64,000 bases of DNA. Origin: Dendronalium phyllosphericum CENA369. GTDB lineage: Bacteria > Cyanobacteriota > Cyanobacteriia > Cyanobacteriales > Nostocaceae. A program made the position numbers and the translations under genes. Below the pieces are notes generated by a model that had not been told where the DNA came from, did not search any database, and saw nothing but the letters and a program-made list of their open reading frames with translations. Position 1 is the first letter of the stretch. Each line of letters begins with the position of its first letter. Location of the stretch: contig NZ_JAECZA010000003.1 of assembly GCF_016056275.1 (NCBI RefSeq), forward strand, positions 1 to 64,000, read 5' to 3'. Below are positions 8,322-18,200 of this stretch, in pieces.

Positions 8322-10133
8322 ATGGCAATAACATCAAAATTTCGTAAGAATTCAACTCATCCTTTACAACGTTTGCTCAATTATGCAAGACGCTATCGCC
8401 AACAAATTTGGCAAGCAACATCCTTTTCAATCATTAATACAATTTTAGACATAGCACCACCGTGGTTGATTGGTACTGCGGTAGATATTCTCGTCAAGCA
8501 GCAAGATTCCATAATTGGCAAGTTGGGAATTAAAAATATAGTTTCGCAATTTTTACTGCTCTCATTTATAACAGTAATTATTTGGATATTTGAATCGCTT
8601 TCTCAGTATGTCTACGATCGCATCTGGCGTAATTTAGCCCAGAATATTCAACACGCTCTTCGTTTGGATACTTACAATCACGTCCAAGAATTAGATTCAG
8701 CTTACTTTGAAGAAAGCAGCACTGGTAACTTGATGTCAATTCTCAATGATGATATCAACCAGTTAGAAGATTTTTTGAATTTTGGAGCCAATGATATCAT
8801 CCAGATTAGCACCTCAATCATCATTTTAACAATTGGTGCTTTCTGGATTTTACCTCCCTTTATTACCGTAGCTGTATTGTTGCCAATGCCATTTATTGTT
8901 TGGGGGTCTTTTGCTTATCAAAAACGTCTAGAAACTCGTTATGCCGATGTGCGCGAAAAAGCAGGATTTCTGAACGCACGATTAGCAAATAATCTCAGTG
9001 GAATTAATACAATTAAGAGTTTCACTGCTGAAGAATATGAAAATGCGAGATTGGCAGATGAAAGCGAGGCATATAGAAAAAGTAACTCTAAAGCAATTAA
9101 ATTGTCGGCTGCTTTCATCCCCTTAATCAGAATGCTAATTTTAGTAGGGTTCACAGCCTTATTGTTTTGGGGAGGTATGGCAACATATGCTGGGACGATA
9201 TCTATTGGGAGTTATAGTGTTTTACTCGTTTTAGTCCAAAGGTTATTGTGGCCATTAGTAAATTTAGGAGAAATATTTGATAAATATCAAAGGTCAATGG
9301 CTTCTGCCAATCGCGTCATGAATTTATTAGATGCTCCAATTAACATTATTAGGGGAGATATACCTTTACATATTACTGAAGTACGCGGTGAAATTGACTT
9401 CAAGCAAGTTACCTTCGCTTATTACAATCGAGAACCAGTAATTAAAAAACTATCCTTACATATTCCTTCAGGTAAAACTATTGCGATCGTTGGTTCTACA
9501 GGTTCCGGTAAAAGCACTTTAGTGAAACTATTATTGCGGTTTTACGATATTTCTTCGGGAACGATTACTGTTGATGGGATTGATATTCAAAAATTAAATT
9601 TACATGATTTGCGTCGTAGTATCGGCTTAGTCAGTCAAGATGTATTTTTATTTCATGGTACTGTTGCTGAAAATATTGCCTACGGAACTTTTGATGCTAA
9701 TGACGAACAAATAATTAAAGCTGCCAAAATTGCCGAAGCCCATGATTTTATTATGCGACTCCCTGAAAGTTATGAAACGATAGTCGGAGAACGAGGTCAA
9801 AAATTATCGGGGGGACAACGGCAAAGAATTGCGATCGCTAGGGCTGTTTTAAAAAATCCGCCGATATTAGTTTTAGATGAAGCTACATCGGCGGTGGACA
9901 ATGAAACCGAAGCGGCAATTCAGCGTTCCTTAGAAAAAATTACCGCCAACAGGACGACGATAGCTATAGCTCACCGTCTTTCTACAATTCGTAATGCCGA
10001 TCGCATTTATGTGATGGAATATGGAGAGTTAGTTGAGTCAGGAACCCACGAGGAATTGTTAGAGCGAAATGGGATTTATGCTAATTTGTGGCGAGTCCAG
10101 TCAGGGGTGAGATCGAGAAGCCAAAATTTATAA
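8322..10133 (+). CDS. ABC exporter, fused membrane and ATPase domains
   Basis: This is a half-transporter of about 603 residues from the ATG at 8322 (MAITSKF). An upstream ATG at 8235 would add 29 residues with no homologous look. The N-terminal half has six membrane segments. The C-terminal ATPase has Walker A GSTGSGKST, signature [15 protein letters not shown], Walker B ILVLDEATSAVD and an H-loop IAIAHRLST. It belongs to the type I lipid/multidrug/siderophore exporter group (MsbA-like) and should work as a homodimer in the inner membrane. Between the acylase and the receptor genes, the likely cargo is the lipopeptide made by the downstream assembly line. This is inferred from context. Confidence 0.88.
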   Translation: MAITSKFRKNSTHPLQRLLNYARRYRQQIWQATSFSIINTILDIAPPWLIGTAVDILVKQQDSIIGKLGIKNIVSQFLLLSFITVIIWIFESLSQYVYDRIWRNLAQNIQHALRLDTYNHVQELDSAYFEESSTGNLMSILNDDINQLEDFLNFGANDIIQISTSIIILTIGAFWILPPFITVAVLLPMPFIVWGSFAYQKRLETRYADVREKAGFLNARLANNLSGINTIKSFTAEEYENARLADESEAYRKSNSKAIKLSAAFIPLIRMLILVGFTALLFWGGMATYAGTISIGSYSVLLVLVQRLLWPLVNLGEIFDKYQRSMASANRVMNLLDAPINIIRGDIPLHITEVRGEIDFKQVTFAYYNREPVIKKLSLHIPSGKTIAIVGSTGSGKSTLVKLLLRFYDISSGTITVDGIDIQKLNLHDLRRSIGLVSQDVFLFHGTVAENIAYGTFDANDEQIIKAAKIAEAHDFIMRLPESYETIVGERGQKLSGGQRQRIAIARAVLKNPPILVLDEATSAVDNETEAAIQRSLEKITANRTTIAIAHRLSTIRNADRIYVMEYGELVESGTHEELLERNGIYANLWRVQSGVRSRSQNL

Positions 10134-10347
10134 TCCTTAAGGAGTTTGAATATGAGTTTAGGGACTTCTAAGTAGAAGGCAGAGGGCAGGAGGTAAATGC
10201 CAGCTTATGAAAGCGTTTCACCGATTGGCATTTTACATTTAATTATGTCCACCTACTTAGAAATGAAATTATTCAATTTGGAGAGCGAAGACGATTGTGA
10301 AATTCTTCCTCACCGCGTCTCCCCTTCTCCACATCCCTACGTCTTTC

Positions 10348-11475
10348 TTAGGCTGCGTTGACTAAATATTTGAAGAGGTCGTCAATTATTCTATTAGCTC
10401 CAATAGGCCCCCCAACAGTCCAATTTACCCTATAAACTTCTTTGTTGCGAACAGCTTTAAGTATTGACCAAATAGGCTTTTGCAAAAAAGATAAAGGTTG
10501 AGAATTTGCTTGTTTGAAATCTCTCGCCAGTAATTCTGTCATGATAAATAAAGTATCAGCATCGGACTGAGGTAAAACTTCAATGCTTAATGTTAATTGC
10601 GGTTGTTTTTGATTTTGTTGAATTAATTGTAAACCTACATCACTGATAATTTGACCAAAAGCGAGAAAGTCTGGTCTGTATGTATAGAAAATATCTGCTG
10701 CACCTGCAAGATAAATCACAGATATTGTTCTTGTTTTTAGTTGTTGTCCTAATTGCTGCCGCAATTTTTGGATGCGATTTTGGTATTGAGTCAGAAGTTC
10801 CTCTGCGCGATCGCTTTTTCCCAAAACCTGGGCTACATATCGTAGTCTTTCTTTAAAGTCGTACATACTGGGAAAATCGATCAGTACTGTAGGCGCAATT
10901 TGAGAAAGAAGTCCATAAGAATTTTTGAGCGATGTTAACCCCAAAATTAAATCTGGTTTTAAACTCAGAATTTTTTCTAGTGAAGGTTGACTGCCAATAC
11001 TGCCTACAACTGGAACATTAGTAAGTAACTGATTGGGTATACCTCGAAAATTTTCTTCACAGTCTCGACAAAACACAACACCAACTGGTTTTACACCCAG
11101 CGCCACTACAGAATCGAGAATCAGATTTTCTTCTAATACAATAACTCGCTGCGGTTTAAGTGGAATTTCAACTTGACCTAAAGCATGATTAATAACTTTT
11201 GTGGCGATTGGCGATCGCCCGGCAGTTGAACTTGTTTGCTTTTTCTCTAGCTGCAATTTATCGTTTTGGCAAGCTGCGATCGCTAAAATAACAACTATTG
11301 TCAGCACGAATGGTAACAATTTGTATTTGTGAGAAATTCGTCGAGGTTTCCATAAGACAGGCAAGCTGGAAAAAATAGAGCGGACAACCCGAACAAACTT
11401 AGCAAAAGTCAAAAGGCAAACAGCTTTAACAAGAATTAACAATGCTGTAATTGTATTAATAGCTTTCTTTGTCAT
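10348..11475 (-). CDS. Siderophore-binding lipoprotein (FecB/FhuD-type ABC substrate-binding protein)
   Basis: The 375-residue protein has a lipobox ILAIAAC with Cys near residue 69, preceded by a hydrophobic signal stretch. The periplasmic-binding fold follows: KPQRVIVLEENLILDSVVALGVKPVG, the SLEKILSLKPDLILG block and a C-terminal NWTVGGPIGANRIIDDL. These are hallmarks of class III ferric-siderophore binding proteins. About 50 residues, including a second hydrophobic stretch, precede the signal sequence, so translation may really begin at an internal non-ATG codon. It lies 75 bp downstream of the TonB receptor on the same strand, so the two likely form an operon. It would pass the imported chelate to the FecCD-type permeases encoded at 3519-5569. 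Confidence 0.88.
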   Translation of the reverse strand: MTKKAINTITALLILVKAVCLLTFAKFVRVVRSIFSSLPVLWKPRRISHKYKLLPFVLTIVVILAIAACQNDKLQLEKKQTSSTAGRSPIATKVINHALGQVEIPLKPQRVIVLEENLILDSVVALGVKPVGVVFCRDCEENFRGIPNQLLTNVPVVGSIGSQPSLEKILSLKPDLILGLTSLKNSYGLLSQIAPTVLIDFPSMYDFKERLRYVAQVLGKSDRAEELLTQYQNRIQKLRQQLGQQLKTRTISVIYLAGAADIFYTYRPDFLAFGQIISDVGLQLIQQNQKQPQLTLSIEVLPQSDADTLFIMTELLARDFKQANSQPLSFLQKPIWSILKAVRNKEVYRVNWTVGGPIGANRIIDDLFKYLVNAA

Positions 11476-11550
11476 TGCGGAGAACGTTTTTTAACTAACA
11501 TTTGGGAGGTTGTCCAGAAGACTTTAGCCAATTGCCTGCACAAGAGTGAG

Positions 11551-14355
11551 TTAAAATTCCCAACCTATGGAACCAATGATTGTAAAGGGCGCACCTGTTC
11601 TCACAAATGTTCTTAATCCATCGCTAGAACTGTAATATTCCGTATCAAATAAGTTGCGGATATTGATAGCAGCCTTCAAACCATCTCTACGGTAGAAAAT
11701 TGCCGCATCGGTACGGAAGTAATCGGGTAGTTCAAACGAGTTATCTAAATCTCCCGCCCGCGCACCTACATAAAATAACCCCAAACCAAATCCCAAACCC
11801 TTCAAATCGCCATTTTGAATTTCATAGGTTGTCCAGAGGCTAGCTTGATTCTCTGGCACATTTGTCAATCTATTGCCTACAGGAATGGAGTTATCATCGG
11901 TGACTTCTGCATTGGTATAAGCATAAGAAGCGCTCACCTTCCACCCTGGCAAAATCTCGCCTATAACATCTAACTCAACACCTCGACTCCTTTGTTCCCC
12001 TGTTTGAGTGGAATAACCAAGCGCGGCTCGTTCGGGATCGGGATCGAGTGTTGTAACATTCGTCTTAGTGACTTGATAAGCTGCTAACGTTGTCGAAAGT
12101 CTGCCTTCTAAAAAGTCAGCTTTAACACCCACTTCATATTGAGTTCCCTTAGTTGGCTCGAATGCTCTACCATCAGGGTTAAATCCCTCATTAGGGTTAA
12201 AAGATTGACTGTAACTGGTGTAAAGAGAAACAGATTTACTAGGCTGATAGACTAGTCCGATTCGGGGGCTAAACGCACTATCGTTCTGTTCTGATTCCTC
12301 TGTGCCACTATTTTGTGAAATCCAATCAAAGCGCCCGCCAATCAGTAACTTCAGATTATCTTGAAAGCTAATCTGATCTTGAAGGTAAAATCCATACGAT
12401 TGAATAGTTTGCTCAGAACTAAAACCCCCAGCAGTAATTTCTGGCTCTGGAATATTGTAGTTTGGGTTGAAGACATCTAGAGGGGGTACAGCGAGGCGAA
12501 CAGCATTGAAAAGTTGCACAAAGCGGTTAACATCAAAGCCTAACAAAAGTTGATGTGGAATCGAGCCGGTATTAAACTTACCAACCAAATCGATCTGTCC
12601 AAAATAGTTGTCTTGCAAGTAGTTACGCCTTGCAGCATAGAAATCTAATAAACGGTCATCTTCTAAATTGATTCCTGAAGTGTACTCTTCGATCGCATTA
12701 TTAGCAGTTATGGAGAAATTATTACGAACCTGCCAGTTATCGCTAAACTTGTGGCTCAACGTGTAGCCATATTTTTGAGTACTATAATAATTGCCACCAA
12801 GGGGATAACCCAAGTAGCGATCTCTAGGCAGCTTGAACGTGTTATCGCTGAAAACAGTGGCGAAACTCTCAGGAATACCATCGAAATTAGTATACTCGTA
12901 ATATAGATTTAAATCAGTCCTATCCCCCAATTTCCAGGTTATTGAAGGTGCGATCGTAGTTACATTTGAGTTGGCAAATTCTTGAAAACTATCTGAACTT
13001 TGATAGCTGGCATTGAAGCGATAGAGGAGAGTTTTATCATCATTCAATGGCCCGGAAAAGTCAACACTGGGCTGATAAAAGTTACGGTTTCCTGCCTGAA
13101 ATTCGAGATTGTAGTAGGGTTCGCTGAGGGGTTGTTTGGTGATAACGTTGATAATTCCACCAGGTTCTACTGCTCCAAACAAAACTGAGGCAGGCCCTTT
13201 AAGAACTTCCACTCGCTCGATAGTCTCAACTCCTGTTAGAGCAAAGCGACCAACATCTCGATAGCCATTTCGGAAATTTCCTTGCTGTTCAAATCCTCTA
13301 ATAACATAGCTTCCTGCGGGTGCATTAAATTGTGTACCTGCACTAGAAACGCCACTAACTGTTTCCACTGCCTCGGTCACAGTTCTCACCTTGCGGTCTT
13401 CTAACTCTTGTCGCGGCACGACCTGAATCGATTGAGGAATATCGCGCAAAGGTGTATCTGTCCTTGTTGCAGTTGTAGCATCTTCCACGCGGTAACTATC
13501 TTGTTCGCCTGTCACAAGAAGCTCAATCGGTTCGTCTTGCTGTGTTGTTGGTTGCTGTTGTGGCGTAGCAGGCTGCTGTGGTTGCGTCGCTGGTTGTGGC
13601 GTTTGATTAGTCGGTTGTTGTGGCTGTGGTTGCGTCGCTGGTTGTTGCGTCGTTGTTACAGTCGGTGCTAACCCTAAAATTAAACCTTCGTCACTATCAA
13701 ATAACTCAACTGTTGGCAACCCTGCTTCACCTATGACTGTCACTCGGATAGTGTTTGCGTCAAAGTTAGTAACCGTTATCTCGCTAATTCCCTGAATTGG
13801 TTTTTCAGAACGGAACGTGAAAGCATCACCACTAGCCAATTGCAGTTGTGCGTTAGGTATATCTGCAATAAAGTTATTACCAGCACTGCGATTTGTGATT
13901 TGCAGTTGTTCTCCTTGAGGAGTTTCTAAAATCACCTCCACACCTTTGTCTGTGGGATTAGCTTTCACTCCTGTAACTCGCACAACCGCAGAGGACGGTG
14001 CTGTTGGTGGCGACTGTACGAGCACTTCTGCACTTTGAGAAACACGCTCAATCTCGCTGAGTTGAGGAATTTTTTCGATCGCTCGATCTGACTTTGCCAA
14101 AATTCCAAAAGTTGGAACTTGAGGCTGTATAATTCGAGGCTTTTTAACCTTGGAAGCCAATATTGGAGTTTTATTAGTTGCAATTTCCCGATCTGTAACT
14201 GCAAGCTTCTTATCTAATGTAGATTTCCTTACTGCCTGGCTGGAAGATTCGTCTTGACCACCTGTTTGTACTTCCTCACTTCTAGCAGGAACAGTTATAA
14301 AGACAATAACTGCACTTGTTAACAGCAAGCTTTGAAAACATTTATCTAACTTCAT
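11551..14355 (-). CDS. TonB-dependent siderophore receptor with N-terminal AMIN domain
   Basis: This is a 934-residue outer-membrane protein. A signal peptide (MKLDKCFQSLLLTSAVIVF) is followed by an AMIN domain (about residues 123-230), a Gln/Pro/Thr-rich linker (about 235-272) and a TonB-box-like IELLVTG. The plug domain contains DIPQSIQVVPRQEL, YVIRGFEQQG and VLKGPASVLFG..EPGGIINVITK. A 22-strand barrel follows, ending in GSIGWEF with the terminal Phe needed for outer-membrane assembly. This is the standard layout of cyanobacterial ferric-siderophore receptors, where AMIN is thought to anchor to peptidoglycan. It is transcribed away from the biosynthetic genes across an 863-bp control region, which suggests that it takes up the cluster's own product. 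Confidence 0.94.
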   Translation of the reverse strand: MKLDKCFQSLLLTSAVIVFITVPARSEEVQTGGQDESSSQAVRKSTLDKKLAVTDREIATNKTPILASKVKKPRIIQPQVPTFGILAKSDRAIEKIPQLSEIERVSQSAEVLVQSPPTAPSSAVVRVTGVKANPTDKGVEVILETPQGEQLQITNRSAGNNFIADIPNAQLQLASGDAFTFRSEKPIQGISEITVTNFDANTIRVTVIGEAGLPTVELFDSDEGLILGLAPTVTTTQQPATQPQPQQPTNQTPQPATQPQQPATPQQQPTTQQDEPIELLVTGEQDSYRVEDATTATRTDTPLRDIPQSIQVVPRQELEDRKVRTVTEAVETVSGVSSAGTQFNAPAGSYVIRGFEQQGNFRNGYRDVGRFALTGVETIERVEVLKGPASVLFGAVEPGGIINVITKQPLSEPYYNLEFQAGNRNFYQPSVDFSGPLNDDKTLLYRFNASYQSSDSFQEFANSNVTTIAPSITWKLGDRTDLNLYYEYTNFDGIPESFATVFSDNTFKLPRDRYLGYPLGGNYYSTQKYGYTLSHKFSDNWQVRNNFSITANNAIEEYTSGINLEDDRLLDFYAARRNYLQDNYFGQIDLVGKFNTGSIPHQLLLGFDVNRFVQLFNAVRLAVPPLDVFNPNYNIPEPEITAGGFSSEQTIQSYGFYLQDQISFQDNLKLLIGGRFDWISQNSGTEESEQNDSAFSPRIGLVYQPSKSVSLYTSYSQSFNPNEGFNPDGRAFEPTKGTQYEVGVKADFLEGRLSTTLAAYQVTKTNVTTLDPDPERAALGYSTQTGEQRSRGVELDVIGEILPGWKVSASYAYTNAEVTDDNSIPVGNRLTNVPENQASLWTTYEIQNGDLKGLGFGLGLFYVGARAGDLDNSFELPDYFRTDAAIFYRRDGLKAAINIRNLFDTEYYSSSDGLRTFVRTGAPFTIIGSIGWEF

Positions 14356-15218
14356 TTATCTGGTTATACTCAATCACGCTACTTGGTCGTATCCAAAGAT
14401 TACGATGAAGATTTCTGAAAAGAATTCTCATTTAACTCCAGGTTATTTGAATAGTATTATGAAGTAACGCCGGACACAAGATAGTTAATAATCTTTTTTA
14501 ATAAACAACGACACTAAATAGATACTAAGCAGCTAGTATTATTACAGTTAAATATTTTATTGACATAAAATCATTATTGTGGTAAAAACTAAAAAATTGC
14601 CTATAAATAGTTCGCAAAAGTTAAAATAGCCTGGCAAACTATTGATTTAATCAATTTATACGCAATTAAAAATGTATTAATGCTTCTTGTAGAGGCAAAA
14701 CTTTAAAAGTAAAGTACTCCGTCGTCTTCTGAAAGAGAAAAGTCATCTAGTATCAGCAAAACTAATAGTCTGTTCAGTATTGATAATAATTATTGAGAGA
14801 TTGGGTTGTTGCTAATGCAACTGATTTTCGTTATAGTAATCCGTGTTAAGTAAAAATTACTTGCAATAAGCTATTAAAGTTTAGCTAAATAAATCGCTAG
14901 TATTAGCGTTTATCAGTTATGCAGTGGTTGGCTAAACTCATAATCCAAGTCGAGGCCTAAGTCTAGAAATTAAATATACTTTTCTGACTCGACTCGTCAA
15001 GCTAGGTTTGGCTGACTGTAAGGATTGAGATTTTGAAACTGATAAATCTCGCAAACACATAGACATCTGGTGAAAATGGAGTATTGATACTTAATTTTAG
15101 AAGATGTCTAATTTATACTGAGATTTTGTGTGAAATAAAGAATTTGCTCTTTAGTTTTCTTTTAAGGTTCAGAAAAAGAGCAGTACATCAGGGTGACATC
15201 TAAACTTTTGCAGAAAAA
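14356..15218. promoter_or_regulatory. 863-bp divergent control region between TonB receptor and FAAL-NRPS
   Basis: No gene is recognisable in this strongly AT-rich stretch. It must contain the promoters for both the uptake operon (minus) and the biosynthetic genes (plus). Candidate elements read by eye are a TTGACA at 14560-14565 with TAAAAA about 18 bp downstream (plus strand); AAATCATTATTG at 14568-14579, which matches half of the classical Fur box; and the stronger pair of NATWAT hexamers at 14782-14793. The length is unusual for a simple promoter gap. A small RNA or peptide here cannot be excluded. Confidence 0.5.
14782..14793. promoter_or_regulatory. Candidate Fur-binding site
   Basis: Two adjacent hexamers GATAAT and AATTAT both fit the NATWAT unit of the Fur operator. 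They include the 10-bp perfect palindrome AATAATTATT (14785-14794). The location between divergent siderophore uptake and synthesis genes is the expected one. Only part of a three-hexamer box is present, so binding is inferred. Confidence 0.4.
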
Positions 15219-18200
15219 ATGAGTAAATTTTCTCATAGCATCTTTAAACCTGATAACAACAGTTCTACACTTGTAGAACTGTTGCATTTAAGAAGCTCTA
15301 CACAGCCGCTTAGAGATGCTTTTACCTTCTTGTTCGATGGGGAAACAGAACAAGCAACCTTAAGCTATCAAGAATTGGATAGGCGATCGCGTCGCATAGC
15401 TGCTCAATTACAAAAATTAAATTTATCTGGAGAACGAGCTTTACTACTTTATCCGGCGGGACTAGATTTTTTAGTTGCTTTTTTCGGTTGTTTGTATGCG
15501 GGAGTTATTGCTGTAACTGCCTATCCCCCGCGAAATCAGCGTAACACACCGAGAATCAAAGCTATTGCAATAGACGCACAAGCAGCGATCGCTCTGACAA
15601 CAACAGACATCTTGCCTACAGTACAGTCTTTGATGATAGAAAAGACTGGTCTAGAATCTTTGCAGTGGCTAACTACTGATAATCTTACAGAGGGTATAGA
15701 AGAGACTTGGCAAGAACCTGCTATTGATGGAGATACATTAGCCTTTTTGCAATACACCTCTGGTTCTACAGGAACGCCCAAAGGTGTGATGATTAGTCAT
15801 GGAAACCTACTGCATAATGCTGCCACGACTTACCAATTCATGGAGCATTCTCCAGAAAGTAAATTTGTGACGTGGTTGCCAATGTACCACGATATGGGTT
15901 TGATTGGAGGGATTTTGCAACCTTTGTATGGAGGTTTTCCTTGCATTATCATGCCTCCAACTTCCTTTCTCCAACGTCCTTATCGTTGGTTGCAAGCTAT
16001 CTCTCAGTACAAAGGTACAACTAGTGGCGGCCCGAACTTCGCCTATGAATTATGCGCTCAAAAAATTACTCCCGAACAAAAACAAACTCTTGATTTGAGT
16101 AGTTGGAGTGTTGCATTTAACGGCGCGGAACCGATTCGTCATGATACTTTAGAGCGGTTTGCAGCAGCTTTTGCAGAGTGTGGTTTCCGTAAAGAAGCAT
16201 TCTACCCATGTTATGGAATGGCTGAAACAACTCTCATGGTTTCTGGTGTTGATAAGGCAACATCACCGATTATTAAAACAGTCGAGAAGTCTGCATTAGA
16301 ATTTAATCGCTTAGTTGAATCAGCCGCTCAAAATGAGGATGTATATCATTTTGTCAGTTGCGGTCGGATCGTACCAGAACAGAAGGTAGTAATTGCCAAT
16401 CTCGAAACCTTGACTCATTGCAAACCCGATGAAATCGGAGAAATTTGGGTATCCGGGCCGAGTGTTGGTCAAGGTTATTGGAATCGTTCTCAAGAAACAG
16501 CAGAAACCTTTCGTGCTTATTTATCAGACACAGGTGCAGGCCCTTTCCTGCGGACGGGGGATTTAGGCTTTTTACACAATGACGAGCTTTTCATTACAGG
16601 TAGAGCCAAAGATTTAATTATCATTCGAGGCCGCAATCTTTACCCCCAAGATATAGAATTAACCGCCCAGTGCAGTCATCCATCCTTACGTTCTGGTGCT
16701 GGTGCAGCTTTTACAGTAGAGGTTAACAAGGAAGACAGGCTAGTAATAGTCCAAGAATTGGAGTTTCGCGCCAAGCCAAATTTAGCAGAAGTAGCGATCG
16801 CAATTCGACAAGCGATTACTGAAGAACATGAAGTACAAGTTTATGGCGTAGTTTTAATTAAACCAGGTAGTATCCCGAAAACTTCCAGCGGTAAGATTCA
16901 ACGACGAGCAACTCGCACTCAATATCAGAATGGCGAACTGAATGTAATTGTTAGTGACATTCTCAAAATTAGCGATATTGTTAGAAAGGAAACTCGTTTA
17001 CAACGTTCTGAACTTTTAGCGCTTTCACCAAAAGAGTCTCAACCGATTCTAGAATCATATCTGATTGAACTCTTGGCGAGAGTACTGGCGATCGCACCAG
17101 ATGATATCAATCCTCAAGCACCATTAAGCACTCTCGGACTTGATTCTTTAAAAGTATTTGAGTTGAAAAATCAGATTGAGGCTGATTTAGGAGTAGAAGT
17201 ATCTGTAGCAGACTTCTTTGAAGGGATGAGTACGCGCTCGCTCGTTATCAATATCCTCGCTCAAATAACAAAAGATGCACTACCGTCAATATCTCTGACT
17301 CAACAAGAACAAAATACATCTATTTATCCTCTATCTTTTGGCCAGCAGGGATTGTGGTTTATTAACCAGTTAAATCCTGATACTCCTACATATAACGTTT
17401 CTATAGTTATTAACTTCAGAGGCTGCATTAACTTAACAGCTTTACAAAATAGTCTTAACGAAATTATTAGACGACACGAAGTATTACGCACAAGCTTTAC
17501 AGCAGTTGATGGAAAACCCATTCAAGTTATCAATCAAGCTGTACCGTTAAATTTAACCGTAGAAGATTTGCGACCGCTTCCGATCAGCGATCGCTCTCAA
17601 GAAGCACAACGTTTAGCTACAGAGTTCGCACAACAGCCGTTTGACTTATCTTCTCAATCGCTTTTGCGTACTAAAATTTTACAATTAAATGACAAAAGTT
17701 ATCAATTGCTTGTCACCTCGCATCATATAATTGCAGATGGTTGGTCTATCAGTATTTTGATTAAAGAACTAGCTGTACTATATGAAGCATTCTCCCAAGG
17801 CAAGCGATCGCCATTACCGCAATTACCAATTCAGCATGGAGATTTTGTCAATTGGCAGCGAAAATGGCTTAGTTTTGACCGCATTCATCCATTATTGACT
17901 TATTGGAAACAAAAATTGCAAGGCGAGCTACCTGTACTCAATTTGCCAACAGACCGTTCGCCATCGCCAGTTCAAATATTCAAAGGTGCTCAAGCGAAAT
18001 TAGTTCTTTCTCCAACTTTGACAAAAGAACTCAAGAATTTGAGCCGTCAGCAGGGGGTAACTCTGTTTATGACCTTGCTGACAGCCTTCAAAATTTTGCT
18101 GTATCGTTACACAGGTCAGACTGATATATTAATAGGTTCGCCAATCGCCAATCGTAACAGAGCAGAAATTGAGTCATTAATAGGATTTTTTGTCAATGTT

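Noticed and set aside
13408-13671. Trp/Leu/Arg-rich plus-strand frame
   Set aside because: It is antisense to the Gln/Pro/Thr-rich linker of the TonB receptor, so its composition is a shadow of the repeats in that gene.
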